From: Kaistia algarum
GTDB taxonomy: Bacteria; Pseudomonadota; Alphaproteobacteria; Rhizobiales; Kaistiaceae
Assembly: GCF_026343945.1 (NCBI RefSeq)
Contig: NZ_JAPKNJ010000001.1
Coordinates: 2,706,931-2,770,930, forward strand
Direction: 5' to 3'
Length of the DNA stretch: 64,000 nucleotides
Below are positions 21,728-31,183 of the stretch, piece after piece. The first letter of the stretch is position 1; every line of letters begins with the position of its first letter. The notes below the pieces were generated by a model that saw only the letters and a list, made by a program, of their open reading frames with translations, ran no database searches and had not been told where the DNA came from. Position numbers and translations under genes: made by a program.

Positions 21728-22840
21728 ATGACCAGCTATAACCTCCTCCTCCTGCCGGGTGACGGCATCGGTACCGAAATCATGGCCGAGGTGCAGACGG
21801 TCATTGACTGGTTTTCCAAGCGTGGCGTCGCCTCGTTCGAATATGAGCAGGACCTCGTCGGCGGGTCGGCCTATGACGCCCATGGCAAGGCTGTATCCGA
21901 GGCGACCATGGCCAAGGCGCTTGCAGCCGACGCCGTGATGTTCGGCGCGGTCGGCGGTCCGAAATGGGCCGACGTTCCCTATGAGGTGCGTCCCGAGGCA
22001 GCGCTGCTGCGGCTCCGGAAGGACCTCGCGCTGTTCGCCAATCTGCGCCCGGCGATCTGCTATCCGGCGCTGGCCGACGCCTCTTCGCTGAAGCGCGACT
22101 TGGTCGAGGGCCTCGATATCCTCATCGTGCGGGAACTCACCGGCGGCGTTTATTTCGGCGAGCCGAAGGAGATCGTGACGCTGGAGAACGGACAGAAGCG
22201 CGCCGTCGATACGCAGCTCTACACGACGCCCGAGATCGAGCGCATCGCCCGTGTCGCCTTCGATCTCGCCCGCACCCGCGGCAGCCGGGTCGCGTCGGCC
22301 GAGAAGCACAATGTGATGAAGAGCGGCGTGCTGTGGAAGCAGATCGTGACGCGGATCGGTAAGGAAGAATATGCCGATGTCGCGCTCGAACATGTGCTCG
22401 CCGACAATTGCGCCATGCAGCTCGTGCGCCGGCCGAAGCAGTTCGACGTCATTGTCTGCGACAATCTCTTCGGCGATATCCTCTCCGACGTCGCGGCGAT
22501 GCTGACCGGCTCGCTCGGCATGCTGCCTTCGGCTTCGCTCGGCGCGCCGGATGCCACGACCGGCCGGCGCAAGGCGCTCTATGAGCCGGTGCATGGTTCG
22601 GCGCCGGACATCGCCGGCCAGGGCATCGCCAATCCGATCGCGATGATCGCTTCCTTCGCCATGGCGCTGCGCTATTCCTTCGGCCTGGTGGAAGCCGCCG
22701 ACCTGCTCGACCGCGCCATCGCCGGCGTGCTCGGCAAGGGGTTGCGCACCGCCGACATCTTCACCGAGGGCACGACCAAGGTCGGAACCCACGCGATGGG
22801 TTCGGCGATCGTCGCGGAGTTGGATGCGCTCTCGGCTTGA
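21728..22840 (+). CDS. leuB: 3-isopropylmalate dehydrogenase
   Basis: A 370-residue NAD-dependent decarboxylating dehydrogenase of leucine synthesis. The N-terminal [14 protein letters not shown], the middle [14 protein letters not shown], and the metal site [16 protein letters not shown] are all visible, followed by [17 protein letters not shown]. The ATG at 21728 gives [13 protein letters not shown]; the frame is open further upstream but without family similarity. No leucine-rich leader peptide or attenuator is visible in the 100 bases upstream. Confidence 0.97.
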   Translation: MTSYNLLLLPGDGIGTEIMAEVQTVIDWFSKRGVASFEYEQDLVGGSAYDAHGKAVSEATMAKALAADAVMFGAVGGPKWADVPYEVRPEAALLRLRKDLALFANLRPAICYPALADASSLKRDLVEGLDILIVRELTGGVYFGEPKEIVTLENGQKRAVDTQLYTTPEIERIARVAFDLARTRGSRVASAEKHNVMKSGVLWKQIVTRIGKEEYADVALEHVLADNCAMQLVRRPKQFDVIVCDNLFGDILSDVAAMLTGSLGMLPSASLGAPDATTGRRKALYEPVHGSAPDIAGQGIANPIAMIASFAMALRYSFGLVEAADLLDRAIAGVLGKGLRTADIFTEGTTKVGTHAMGSAIVAELDALSA

Positions 22841-22877
22841 GGACGCAGTCGCCCGCGAAGTTTTTGCGCGGTCCGGC

Positions 22878-22906
22878 TGGTCAAGCCGGGCCGACCTCTG
22901 TATAAG
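22878..22906 (+). promoter_or_regulatory. Predicted promoter of rpmF
   Basis: A -35-like TGGTCA (22878-22883) and a -10 TATAAG (22901-22906) separated by 17 bases lie in the leuB-rpmF gap, about 80 bases before the rpmF start. The -10 matches five of six positions and the -35 four of six. Confidence 0.4.
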
Positions 22907-22987
22907 GCCGCATTCAAAATCCACTGCGATGCCCTGCCGGGCGGCGCGCCGCCGGTTTGTAGGCGTTGTGACGAAGGAAGACGAGAA

Positions 22988-23173
22988 ATGGCAGTTCCGA
23001 AGCGAAAGACGTCGCCGTCGAAGCGCAATATGCGCCGTTCGCACGACGCCCTGTCCCAGCCGACCTATACCGAAGACAAGAACTCGGGCGAGCTGCGCCG
23101 TCCGCATCACATCGACCTGAAGACCGGCATGTATCGCGGCCGTCAGATCCTGACGCCGAAGAGCGAGAGCTGA
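22988..23173 (+). CDS. rpmF: 50S ribosomal protein L32
   Basis: A 61-residue basic protein: [20 protein letters not shown] is the L32 signature, followed by the C-terminal [12 protein letters not shown]. There are no zinc-binding cysteines, so this is the cysteine-free form of L32 usual in alphaproteobacteria. GAAGGAAGACGAGAA precedes the ATG. It is monocistronic, with its own intrinsic terminator 21 bases after the stop. Confidence 0.97.
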   Translation: MAVPKRKTSPSKRNMRRSHDALSQPTYTEDKNSGELRRPHHIDLKTGMYRGRQILTPKSES

Positions 23174-23194
23174 TCTTATCAGCGGATGCTGCTG

Positions 23195-23224
23195 AAGGCC
23201 GGCCTTGCGCCGGCCTTTTTGTTT
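23195..23224 (+). terminator. Intrinsic terminator of rpmF
   Basis: A nine-base stem AAGGCCGGC / GCCGGCCTT with a five-base loop CTTGC, followed by TTTTTGTTTG. It lies 21 bases after the rpmF stop. Confidence 0.9.
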
Positions 23225-23340
23225 GATGACTGTCCGGCTGCCGCGGGGGTGATTGCGGCGCGTTTCCTGACGTGAGAGTGTCGGCGCTCCAACGGAAAGT
23301 TGTGTTGCCGCCGCTTGGCTGCGACGGGTGGGGGCGTCGA

Positions 23341-25008
23341 ATGCCGAAGGAGAGCCTGCCCGTCGAGCAGATCCTCGCGAGGATCGGTGAGGCTGCCTAT
23401 CGCTGGTCGATCGCCGAAGACCGGATCGAATGGAGCGACGGCGCGGCGGCCGTGTTCGGGCTCGTCTCGATGGAGAGCCTCGCGACGGGAAGTGACTTTG
23501 CCGGCCTCGTCGAGAAAGCCAGCGGTGTTTCCCGCTCCGATCATATTCTCACCTCGTCGATCCAAGATCCAGGTGACGGGGTTTCCTACCAGATCGAATA
23601 TTCGGTGCGTCCCTTCGGCCCAGACGGTCCCTTGCTATGGATCGAGGATTGCGGTCGTTGGTACGCCGATGGCGGCAGGCAGGCCGCGCGGGCCGAGGGC
23701 GTCGTGCGCGTCGTCAATGAACGCCACGCGCGGGAGGAGCGGCTCGCCTTCCTCTCGCGCTATGACGAGGAGACCGGCCTTTTCAACCGCTCGCACCTGC
23801 TCGATCGCCTTGATGAGGCAATCGAGCAGTCGCTGAAGCTTCGCGTTCCGTCCGCCTTCCTGGTGGTGGCAATCGACAATCTGCTGCTGATCCACGAAGC
23901 CTATGGCATGCATGCCGCCGATCTGGTCCTCGCTGCCGTCGCGCAGCGAATCCGTGGCCGATTGCGGGAGAGCGATGTCATCGGACGCTTTGCGCCGGAC
24001 CGGATCGGCATCCTGCTCAATCATTGCGAAGAAAATGAAATGTCGATCGCGGCGGAGCGCTTCATCGCCGCCGTGGGCGAAGATGTCGTCACGACGGACG
24101 ACGTATCGATATCGGTAACCATATCGATCGGGGCGGTTGCGATACCGCGCCATGCGCGGCGGCGGGAAGAGGCCATCGAGCGGGCGCTGGAGACGCTGGC
24201 GCTTGTCGGCGCCAGTGGTTCGGGGCGGTTCATGGCGTTCGCCTCGTCCCTTGCCCGGGCCGAGGAGCGCAAGGACAATGCCGAGCTATCGCGCCAATTG
24301 GTGGGCGCGCTCGCCGAAGGGCGGCTGAAACTTGCCTTCCAACCCGTGATCGATATAGCCACCCGCCAGCCGGTCTACCACGAGGCGCTGCTCCGCCTCG
24401 TCCAGCCGGATGGAGCCGTCGCTCCCGCGGCGCAAATTGTGCCGCTGGCCGAGCGGCTCGGCCTATCGCGCCTCTTCGATCTCGCCGTGCTCGATCTCGT
24501 CTTCGGCACGCTGGCGCAAGACGCGGAGGCGGTCCTCTCCGTCAATGTGGCCCCCGAGACGGCCGCCGGGCCGGACTGGCTGGCGAAGTTGGCTGATGGG
24601 CTCTCGCGCATTCCCGGAGCGGGGCGCCGCCTCATTGTCGAGCTCACCGAGGTGAGCGCGATTCGCAACCTCGACGACATGACGAAGTTCGTTGCGCGGC
24701 TTCACGATCTCGGCGTGCGCCTTGCCATCGACGATTTCGGCGCCGGCTATACCTCGTTTCGCAGCCTTCGGGCGCTCAAGGTCGACATCGTCAAAATCGA
24801 TGGCAGCTTCGTCGAGAACCTGGCTTCCTCACCTGAAGACCAGCTCTTCGTGCGCCATCTCGCCGGTCTCGCTTCCGAACTCGGCATCGAGACGGTCGCC
24901 GAATGGGTGACGGATGAGGAGTCGGTCCGGATGCTGGCGGGCTGGGGCGTACAAAGGCTGCAGGGCGACGCCTTTGGCGGGGCCACCTTCACGCCTGTTT
25001 TTGGATAG
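23341..25008 (+). CDS. EAL-domain c-di-GMP phosphodiesterase with degenerate GGDEF
   Basis: A 555-residue signalling protein with a PAS-like N-terminal domain (to about residue 120), a GGDEF-like domain (about 135-300) and an EAL domain (about 315-555). The GGDEF motif is replaced by APDRI (residues 218-222), so cyclase activity is not expected. The EAL side keeps its catalytic set: EALLR from Glu348, Asp464-Asp465 in DDFGAGYTS, KIDGSFV, and Glu517 in ETVAEWV. It should therefore hydrolyse c-di-GMP, with the GGDEF remnant perhaps binding GTP. There is no membrane segment. The ATG at 23341 has GGGGG upstream; an in-frame GTG at 23272 is the alternative. Confidence 0.9.
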   Translation: MPKESLPVEQILARIGEAAYRWSIAEDRIEWSDGAAAVFGLVSMESLATGSDFAGLVEKASGVSRSDHILTSSIQDPGDGVSYQIEYSVRPFGPDGPLLWIEDCGRWYADGGRQAARAEGVVRVVNERHAREERLAFLSRYDEETGLFNRSHLLDRLDEAIEQSLKLRVPSAFLVVAIDNLLLIHEAYGMHAADLVLAAVAQRIRGRLRESDVIGRFAPDRIGILLNHCEENEMSIAAERFIAAVGEDVVTTDDVSISVTISIGAVAIPRHARRREEAIERALETLALVGASGSGRFMAFASSLARAEERKDNAELSRQLVGALAEGRLKLAFQPVIDIATRQPVYHEALLRLVQPDGAVAPAAQIVPLAERLGLSRLFDLAVLDLVFGTLAQDAEAVLSVNVAPETAAGPDWLAKLADGLSRIPGAGRRLIVELTEVSAIRNLDDMTKFVARLHDLGVRLAIDDFGAGYTSFRSLRALKVDIVKIDGSFVENLASSPEDQLFVRHLAGLASELGIETVAEWVTDEESVRMLAGWGVQRLQGDAFGGATFTPVFG

Positions 25009-25016
25009 GCGGCGAC

Positions 25017-25307
25017 TCAGCCGGCCGCAAAAACGTCCATCCGGCCGGCCAGTTCGAAGTCCTTCGCCGTCAGGCCGCCGGCATCATGGGTCGTGAGCGT
25101 CACGGTGACGGTCTTGTAGGCATTCGACCAGTCCGGGTGGTGGCCGAGGCTTTCGGCCGCGAGCGCCACGCGGGTCATGAAGCCGAAGGCCTCGCTGAAA
25201 TCTGCGAACACGAAGGTACGCGTGATGGCGTCGCCCGAATGGTCCAGCTTCCAGCCCTTGAGCCGGGCGAGTGCCGCGTCGCGCTCGGCGGCGCCGAGGC
25301 GTTTCAT
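25017..25307 (-). CDS. phhB: 4a-hydroxytetrahydrobiopterin dehydratase
   Basis: A 96-residue pterin-4a-carbinolamine dehydratase. The motif LGHHPDWSN with its histidine pair and the later TTHDAGGLTAKDFELA are typical. It recycles the pterin cofactor of aromatic hydroxylases, or acts in molybdopterin-linked metabolism where no hydroxylase exists. Its start overlaps the thpR stop as ATGA, suggesting translational coupling. No phenylalanine hydroxylase is present in this window. Confidence 0.92.
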   Translation of the reverse strand: MKRLGAAERDAALARLKGWKLDHSGDAITRTFVFADFSEAFGFMTRVALAAESLGHHPDWSNAYKTVTVTLTTHDAGGLTAKDFELAGRMDVFAAG

Positions 25308-25846
25308 GCTGCTTCCGCCAGCGGATAGGTCTGTTCCACCAGATAGGGTCCGCCGCCGGTCGAATCCTTCGACGAGAGCAGGACGAAGCGGTTCACCTCG
25401 AAGGGGCCGGCGAAGAAGCCGCCGCGCAGGGCCAGATAGTCGGCGAGTTCGCGCTGCGGCGTCCCGCGGAGGCGCGCCAGGGTGACATGCGGCGTGAAGC
25501 GGCGTCCCTCCGGCGGAAGGCCGATCTTCTGGATGATCCGCTCATGCTCGGCCTGCAATTCGGCCAGCGCCCGCGACGGCGCCACTTTCGCGACCAGCGA
25601 ATGCGGCTTCGACGTGCCGAAGGCGGTCAGTCCGTCGAATTGCAGCTCGATGTCCCGCCGCTTCACGCGCGAGAGGGCATCGACGATCTCGTCGGCGGTA
25701 CGGAAGTCGATATCGCCGATGAAGCGCAATGTGACGTGGTAATTTTCCGCGTCGATCCAGCGGCCTCCCGGCAGGCCGCCCCGCAACAGGGACAGCCTGT
25801 CTCCCACTTCGGCCGGAACTTCGAGCGCGGTGAAAAGGCGCGGCAT
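25304..25846 (-). CDS. thpR: RNA 2',3'-cyclic phosphodiesterase (2H family)
   Basis: A 180-residue member of the 2H phosphoesterase superfamily (older name LigT). Both catalytic HxTL motifs are present: YHVTLRFIGD in the first half and FTPHVTLARL in the second. It opens 2',3'-cyclic phosphates on RNA; the in vivo substrate is uncertain in bacteria. I chose the ATG at 25846, six bases after AAAGGGGG; two earlier in-frame ATGs would be too close to that site or far upstream of the domain. Confidence 0.9.
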   Translation of the reverse strand: MPRLFTALEVPAEVGDRLSLLRGGLPGGRWIDAENYHVTLRFIGDIDFRTADEIVDALSRVKRRDIELQFDGLTAFGTSKPHSLVAKVAPSRALAELQAEHERIIQKIGLPPEGRRFTPHVTLARLRGTPQRELADYLALRGGFFAGPFEVNRFVLLSSKDSTGGGPYLVEQTYPLAEAA

Positions 25847-25942
25847 CGGCATCCCCCTTTGCAGGAATCGACGAAGGATGTCGAAAGCATTGCGGTTTGG
25901 CCGCAGCCTGTAAAGCCGCAATTGCCGCCGCGCCCTGTCGCC

Positions 25943-26992
25943 TCAGGGGCTGGGGTTGCCGACGAGCTGGTGAACGGCGTCGATCGCCGCCGCGATTTCG
26001 GGCGTGATCGCGACGTCCACCGAATCAACGTCGGCGGCGAGCTGCTCCATCGTCGTGGCGCCGATGATGTTGGACGTGACGAAGGGTCGCGTGGTGACGA
26101 AGGCGAGCGCCATTTGCGACGGATCGAGGCCGAAGTCACGCGCGACCTTCAGATAGGCGTCGATCGCGGCCTCGGTTCCGGGCTTCTCATAACGATCACC
26201 GCGCTTGAAGAGCGTGGTGCGGGCGCCAGCGGGACGCGCGCCGCCTTGGTATTTTCCGGAGAGATAGCCCTGCGCCAGCGGCGAATAGGCGAGGAGCCCG
26301 ACCTGCTCGCGCTCCGCGATCTCGGCGAGGCCGACCTCGAAGGTGCGGTTCAGGAGGTTATAGGCGTTCTGGATCGAGACGACGCGCGGGCCCTTGCCGC
26401 TTTCGGCAGCGAACACGAACTTCATCGTGCCCCAGGCGCTCTCATTGGAAAGACCAACATGGCGGATCTTGCCGGCGCGAACCAGATCGTCCAGCACGCC
26501 CAGCGTCTCCTCGATCGGCACTTCGTCGACCGCGGGCTGCGGTGGGTCGTAGCGGGTCGGGTTCGAGCCCCAGAGCGAGACGTGGCGATCGGGCCAGTGC
26601 AGCTGGTAGAGGTCGATATAGTCCGTGCCGAGCCGCTTCAGACTACCCTCGATGGCGTGGAGGATGTCCTCGCGCACGAGGCGGGAGGAGCGGCCGCCGC
26701 GGAACCAGTCCATCGCGGTGCGGCCGACGACCTTGCTCGCCAGGATGACCTTGTCGCGGTTGCCGCGCGCCTTGAACCAGGACCCGATGATCCGCTCGGT
26801 CGAGCCATGCGTCTCGGCCTTGGGCGGGATCGAATAAAGCTCAGCCGTATCGAAGAAATTGATGCCGCGATCCAGCGCGTAGTCCATCTGCTGATGGCCT
26901 TCGGCCTCGGTGTTCTGCTGGCCCCAGGTCATGGTGCCGAGGCAGATCTCAGACACGGCGAGATCGGTTCGTCCGAGCGGGCGATATTTCAT
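25943..26992 (-). CDS. Aldo/keto reductase
   Basis: A 349-residue NADPH-dependent TIM-barrel oxidoreductase starting MKYRPLGRTDLAVSEICLGTMTWG. The catalytic tetrad can be traced: Asp and Tyr in FFDTAELYS, Lys in VILASKV, and His in LYQLHWPDR. The C-terminal cofactor site is near TSNIIGATTMEQL. It resembles the Tas/YajO-like branch. The substrate is not predictable. GGAG lies six bases before the ATG at 26992; an in-frame start ten codons earlier is less likely. Confidence 0.92.
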   Translation of the reverse strand: MKYRPLGRTDLAVSEICLGTMTWGQQNTEAEGHQQMDYALDRGINFFDTAELYSIPPKAETHGSTERIIGSWFKARGNRDKVILASKVVGRTAMDWFRGGRSSRLVREDILHAIEGSLKRLGTDYIDLYQLHWPDRHVSLWGSNPTRYDPPQPAVDEVPIEETLGVLDDLVRAGKIRHVGLSNESAWGTMKFVFAAESGKGPRVVSIQNAYNLLNRTFEVGLAEIAEREQVGLLAYSPLAQGYLSGKYQGGARPAGARTTLFKRGDRYEKPGTEAAIDAYLKVARDFGLDPSQMALAFVTTRPFVTSNIIGATTMEQLAADVDSVDVAITPEIAAAIDAVHQLVGNPSP

Positions 26993-27044
26993 GAAGGGCT
27001 CCGTCAGGCCTGCGCCTGGCATGGTCGGTGGGAGGAGGGCGCCG

Positions 27045-27683
27045 TCAGTGCGGAATTTCCGCGATCAGGCGCTCCACGGCGGGAAAGATTCGCTTGACGA
27101 TCACCGCAACGCCCGCCCGGTTGGGGTGGAGGCCATCCGCCTGGAGGAGGGCGGGCTGGCCGGCGACGCCGTCGAGGAAAAAGGGATATAGCATCGCGCC
27201 ATATTGCTCGGCCAGTTGCTCGTAGATCGGCTCAAAACGCGCAGCATAGTCAGGCCCGAGATTGGGCGCGGCGCGCATGCCCACGAGCAGCACGGGCAGC
27301 TTCTTTGCCTTCAGCTGCTTCAGGATCGAGCCCAGCGCAGCCCGCGTCTCGGCTGGATCGAAGCCGCGCAGCATGTCGTTGGCGCCCAGCTCGACGATCA
27401 CTGCATCCGCGCCCTCGCCGAGCGACCAGTCGAGCCGTGCGAGGCCGCCCGCCGCCGTGTCGCCCGAGACGCCGGCATTGACGATCTCTACATCCTGTCC
27501 CCACGATTTCACCGCTGCCTGCAACTGGTCGGTGAAGCCCTCGCCGGGGCCGAGGCCGTAGCCGGCCGTCAGACTGTCGCCGAGGGCGACGATCCGGACC
27601 GCCGCCGCGCGGGCGGGCACGGTAGTGACCGCGAAGGCCGCGACGACGAGGAGTAGCGAAAGAAGGGCTGGGGCCTTTATCAT
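27045..27683 (-). CDS. Arylesterase / SGNH hydrolase (TesA-like)
   Basis: A 212-residue secreted hydrolase. The signal peptide (MIKAPALLSLLLVVAAFAVT, ending near ARA) is followed by block I GDSLTAGYG with Ser37, block III GANDMLRG, and block V DGLHPNRAG with the Asp/His pair. It acts on esters or thioesters in the periplasm. It is divergent from an ABC pair related to YbbA-YbbP, the same arrangement as tesA-ybbAP in E. coli. Confidence 0.92.
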   Translation of the reverse strand: MIKAPALLSLLLVVAAFAVTTVPARAAAVRIVALGDSLTAGYGLGPGEGFTDQLQAAVKSWGQDVEIVNAGVSGDTAAGGLARLDWSLGEGADAVIVELGANDMLRGFDPAETRAALGSILKQLKAKKLPVLLVGMRAAPNLGPDYAARFEPIYEQLAEQYGAMLYPFFLDGVAGQPALLQADGLHPNRAGVAVIVKRIFPAVERLIAEIPH

Positions 27684-27751
27684 TGTTGCATTGCACCCAT
27701 ATGGAACCGATGTGCCGGGATCGGCGCGCACGCAATATAGGGCAGCCGATC

Positions 27752-28480
27752 GTGAGCCAACCATACCGAGACGCCTCTTTTGCCGTCGAAGTCGAAAATG
27801 TCGAGCTTTCGCTCGGATCGGGCGCGGCCCGCGTCCACATATTGAAGGGCGTTTCGCTCCAGGTTGCTTCCGGCACGTCGCTTGCCCTGGTCGGGCCGTC
27901 CGGATCTGGAAAATCGACTCTGCTCATGGTGATGGCGGGGCTGGAGCGGATCGATGCGGGGCGGCTTGTCGTGGCCGGAGAGGACCTGTCCGGGGCCGAT
28001 GAGGACAGGCTGGCGCGGTTCCGGCGTCGCAATGTCGGGATCGTGTTCCAGTCTTTCCATCTCATTCCCAACATGACGGCGCTCGAAAACGTCGCCGTAC
28101 CGCTGGAACTCTCAGGCGTGCGCGATGCCTTCGAGCGGGCCGAGGCCGAGTTGAAGCTCGTCGGGCTCGGCGCGCGGTTGCATCATTATCCCGGCGCGCT
28201 GTCGGGCGGCGAGCAGCAGCGCGTCGCCATAGCCCGCGCGCTGGTGGCGCAGCCGGCGATCGTCTTCGCCGATGAGCCGACCGGCAATCTGGATGAGGCG
28301 AATGGCCGGCAGATCGCGGAGCTGCTGTTCACCTCAGCCGCGGCACGCGGGGCGACGCTGATCCTCGTCACGCATGATCCAGCGCTGGCCGGCCGATGCG
28401 AGCAGACCGTCCGCGTCCATTCGGGCCGGCTGGAGGAGCCGCAGGTTCGTTCGGCCGCCGCCCGGAGTGCGGCCGAATGA
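27752..28480 (+). CDS. ABC transporter ATP-binding protein (YbbA/LolD-like)
   Basis: A 242-residue ATPase with Walker A GPSGSGKST, signature LSGGEQQR, Walker B IVFADEPTG and the switch histidine in VTHDPAL. Together with the FtsX-type permease it overlaps, it resembles E. coli YbbA, a MacB/LolD-class ATPase. I favour the GTG at 27752 (VSQPYRD...), with AGGG upstream; an upstream in-frame ATG at 27683 would overlap the first codon of the divergent esterase. Its stop overlaps the permease start as ATGA. Confidence 0.92.
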   Translation: MSQPYRDASFAVEVENVELSLGSGAARVHILKGVSLQVASGTSLALVGPSGSGKSTLLMVMAGLERIDAGRLVVAGEDLSGADEDRLARFRRRNVGIVFQSFHLIPNMTALENVAVPLELSGVRDAFERAEAELKLVGLGARLHHYPGALSGGEQQRVAIARALVAQPAIVFADEPTGNLDEANGRQIAELLFTSAAARGATLILVTHDPALAGRCEQTVRVHSGRLEEPQVRSAAARSAAE

Positions 28481-31011
28481 ACCGCGCCGCCGGCTCGGCC
28501 GTGTGGCTGCCGCTCCGCTTCGCCTTCCGCGAGCTGCGCGGCGGCCTTTCGGGCTTCGTCGTATTCCTCGCCTGCATCGCTCTGGGCGTCGCAGCGATTG
28601 CCGCGGTCGGATCGGTGTCGCGCTCGATGACGGAAGGGTTGGCGCGCGAGGGGCGGGCGATCCTTGGCGGCGACGTCGCCTTCACGCTGGTGCAGCGCCA
28701 GGCCAATCCGGCCGAACTCGCCTTCCTGCGTTCCAAGGGCGATATCTCCGAGATCGCGTCCCTGCGCGGCATGGCCCGCCGCGCCGACGGCTCGGACCAG
28801 ACGCTGGTCGAGGTGAAGGCGGTGGATGCCGCCTATCCGCTCTATGGGGCCATTGAGGCGGAGACTGGGACGGCCACTCTTGATTCTGCCGCGCCGCTCG
28901 CCGCCCTGGCCGATCCCGAACTCTTTACTCGTCTCGATCTCAAGGTTGGCGACACGATCGATCTGGGCACTGCGCGGCTGACGCTCGTCGGATCGATTGG
29001 CAGCGAACCCGACAAGCTGGCGACCGGCCTCGGCTTCGGCCCGCGGCTGCTTGTCACGCGTGCGGCTCTGGATGCGGCGAAACTCGTCCAGCCCGGCAGT
29101 CTGGTGCAATGGAGCTACCGCCTGCGTCTTCCCGCCGATAGCGACCCGGCCGCTTTGGTCGAGGCGGCGAAAGTCGCGTTTCCCGATGCCGGCTGGCAGA
29201 TCCGCACGCGTGACGACGCCTCGCCGGGCCTTCGGCGTAGCATCGACCAGTTCACGCAATATCTGACGCTGGTCGGCCTCGCCGCGCTGGTCGTCGGCGG
29301 CGTCGGTGTCGCCAATGCGGTTGCGGCCTTCATCGATCGAAAAAGGCCCGTGATCGCGACGATGCGCTCGCTGGGCGCCGAGTCGCGTTTCGTCGTCGCG
29401 CTCTATCTCTGCCAGATCCTGCTGATCGCCCTGGTCGGCATCGCCATTGGCCTCGTCGTCGGGGCGCTGGTGCCGGTGGTGGCGATCCGATTCCTGGCCG
29501 ATGTGCTCCCGGTCGGGGCCGAGAGCGGGCTGCATCTCGCTTCGCTCGCCACGGCGGCACTCTATGGCCTCGTCACGGCGCTCGCCTTCGCGCTGCTGCC
29601 GCTAGGGCGTATTCCCGATGTCGCGCCCGCTTCCCTGTTCCGCGACATGAACGGATCGGAGCGTAGCCGGATCCGGCTTTCCTTCCTCGCCGGGGCGCTG
29701 GCCGCCAGCGCCGTGCTTGCCGCGCTGGCCGTGTGGCTTGCCTATGACCGGCGGATCGCGATCGTCTTCGTCGTCGCCATCGCCGCTTCGTTCCTGGTGC
29801 TGCGCGGAATCGGCTGGCTGGTGATGGCGCTCGCCAAGCGGTCGCCGCGGCCAGCCTCGACCGAATGGCGCTATGCGATCGGCAATCTGCATCGGCCTGG
29901 CGCGTTGACCCCTTCGGTGATGCTGTCGCTCGGGCTCGGCCTTGCCCTCATCGTCACGCTGGCGCTCATCGACGGCAGCCTGCAGCGGCAACTCAAGGGC
30001 TCGATGCCGGCCAACGGGCCGAGCTTCTTTTTCCTCGATATCCAGCGCGACCAACTTGAGCCGTTCTCGACCTTCCTGAAACAGGCGGCGCCCGGCGGGA
30101 GGATCGAGAGCGTGCCGATGCTGCGCGGGCGGATCACCCGCGTCGCCGGCACGCCGTCCGACCAGGTGAAACCGGCGGCCGACAGCGCCTGGGTGCTGCA
30201 GGGCGATCGCGGCGTCACCTTCTCGGCGACCCCGCCGAAGAACTCGCGCATCGTCGAGGGTGAATGGTGGAAGGACGATGCGAGGGAGCCGCTGGTCTCG
30301 ATGGAGGCCGGCGTCGCGCGTGGCCTAGGCTTGAAGGTCGGCGACACAATCACCGTCAATGTGCTGGGGCGCGAGATCACGGCGAAGATCGCCAATCTGC
30401 GCCAAGTCGACTGGGAGAGCCTCGCGATCAATTTCGTCATGGTGTTCTCGCCGTCGACCTTTGCCGGTGCGCCCTATACGGCGCTGACGACGCTGTCGCT
30501 GCCCGGCACGCCGGATGCGGCGCGGGAAGCCTCGCTGATGCGGGACGTGGGCAAAGCCTATCCTACGGTTACGGCGATCCGCGTGCGCGAAGCGCTCAAC
30601 CGGGTATCGTCGATCCTGGAGCAGCTCATGGTGGCGATCCGTGCCGCTTCTTCGGTCGCGCTCGCCGCTTCGGTGCTGGTCCTCGCCGGCGCGCTGGCGG
30701 CAGGGCTGCAGGGCCGGCTGCGCGATACGGTGATCCTGAAGACGCTGGGCGCCACCCGGCGGCAGCTTCTCTTCGCCTTCGGCTATGAATATGGCCTGCT
30801 CGGGCTCTGCGCCGCCGTGTTTGGTGTCGGCGTCGGCTCGCTCGCCGCCTTTGCCGTCGTGGCCGGCGTCATGAAGCAGAGCTTCTTCTATTCGCCGGCG
30901 GAAGCCCTTGCCGCCGCCGTGGCGGCGGTTGTGCTCACCGTACTGCTGGGTCTTCTCGGTACCTGGCGCCTGCTCGGCCGCAAGGCCGCGCCGGTGCTCA
31001 GAAACCTATAG
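28477..31011 (+). CDS. ABC transporter permease, FtsX-like (YbbP-like)
   Basis: An 844-residue inner-membrane protein with two FtsX-type permease units. The first membrane helix is near residues 18-40, clusters of helices occur in the middle (about 270-480) and three C-terminal helices follow residue 720. A large periplasmic domain separates the first helix from the next cluster. Size and layout match E. coli YbbP. The substrate is unknown; the linked TesA-like esterase suggests a role with lipids or acyl esters, which is inference. Translation is coupled to the ATPase gene. Confidence 0.9.
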   Translation: MNRAAGSAVWLPLRFAFRELRGGLSGFVVFLACIALGVAAIAAVGSVSRSMTEGLAREGRAILGGDVAFTLVQRQANPAELAFLRSKGDISEIASLRGMARRADGSDQTLVEVKAVDAAYPLYGAIEAETGTATLDSAAPLAALADPELFTRLDLKVGDTIDLGTARLTLVGSIGSEPDKLATGLGFGPRLLVTRAALDAAKLVQPGSLVQWSYRLRLPADSDPAALVEAAKVAFPDAGWQIRTRDDASPGLRRSIDQFTQYLTLVGLAALVVGGVGVANAVAAFIDRKRPVIATMRSLGAESRFVVALYLCQILLIALVGIAIGLVVGALVPVVAIRFLADVLPVGAESGLHLASLATAALYGLVTALAFALLPLGRIPDVAPASLFRDMNGSERSRIRLSFLAGALAASAVLAALAVWLAYDRRIAIVFVVAIAASFLVLRGIGWLVMALAKRSPRPASTEWRYAIGNLHRPGALTPSVMLSLGLGLALIVTLALIDGSLQRQLKGSMPANGPSFFFLDIQRDQLEPFSTFLKQAAPGGRIESVPMLRGRITRVAGTPSDQVKPAADSAWVLQGDRGVTFSATPPKNSRIVEGEWWKDDAREPLVSMEAGVARGLGLKVGDTITVNVLGREITAKIANLRQVDWESLAINFVMVFSPSTFAGAPYTALTTLSLPGTPDAAREASLMRDVGKAYPTVTAIRVREALNRVSSILEQLMVAIRAASSVALAASVLVLAGALAAGLQGRLRDTVILKTLGATRRQLLFAFGYEYGLLGLCAAVFGVGVGSLAAFAVVAGVMKQSFFYSPAEALAAAVAAVVLTVLLGLLGTWRLLGRKAAPVLRNL

Positions 31012-31183
31012 GCTCCGCCGCCCGCTTCGTTTACGATCGCCCCCGAACCGACATGCCGTCCTCTTGCGCCTAGAGGGGGCAGGGGCCATATCGCGGGCAT
31101 ATCCCTTCCGATGCGGCTCAAGGGCAGGCAAGGGCGGGAATGCTGCGCCGATGGCGCGGGCAAGATTTTCGGAGAGGACTTCG

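Noticed and set aside
26560..26580. GGGTTCGAGCCCC, a tRNA-like T arm
   Set aside because: It lies inside the aldo/keto reductase coding sequence and has no other tRNA parts.
31021..31040. TCGTTTACGA between ybbP and the Bax-inhibitor-1 gene as a fourth TCA operator
   Set aside because: It shares only the eight-base core CGTTTACG; the outer arms differ, and one such core is expected by chance in 64 kb.
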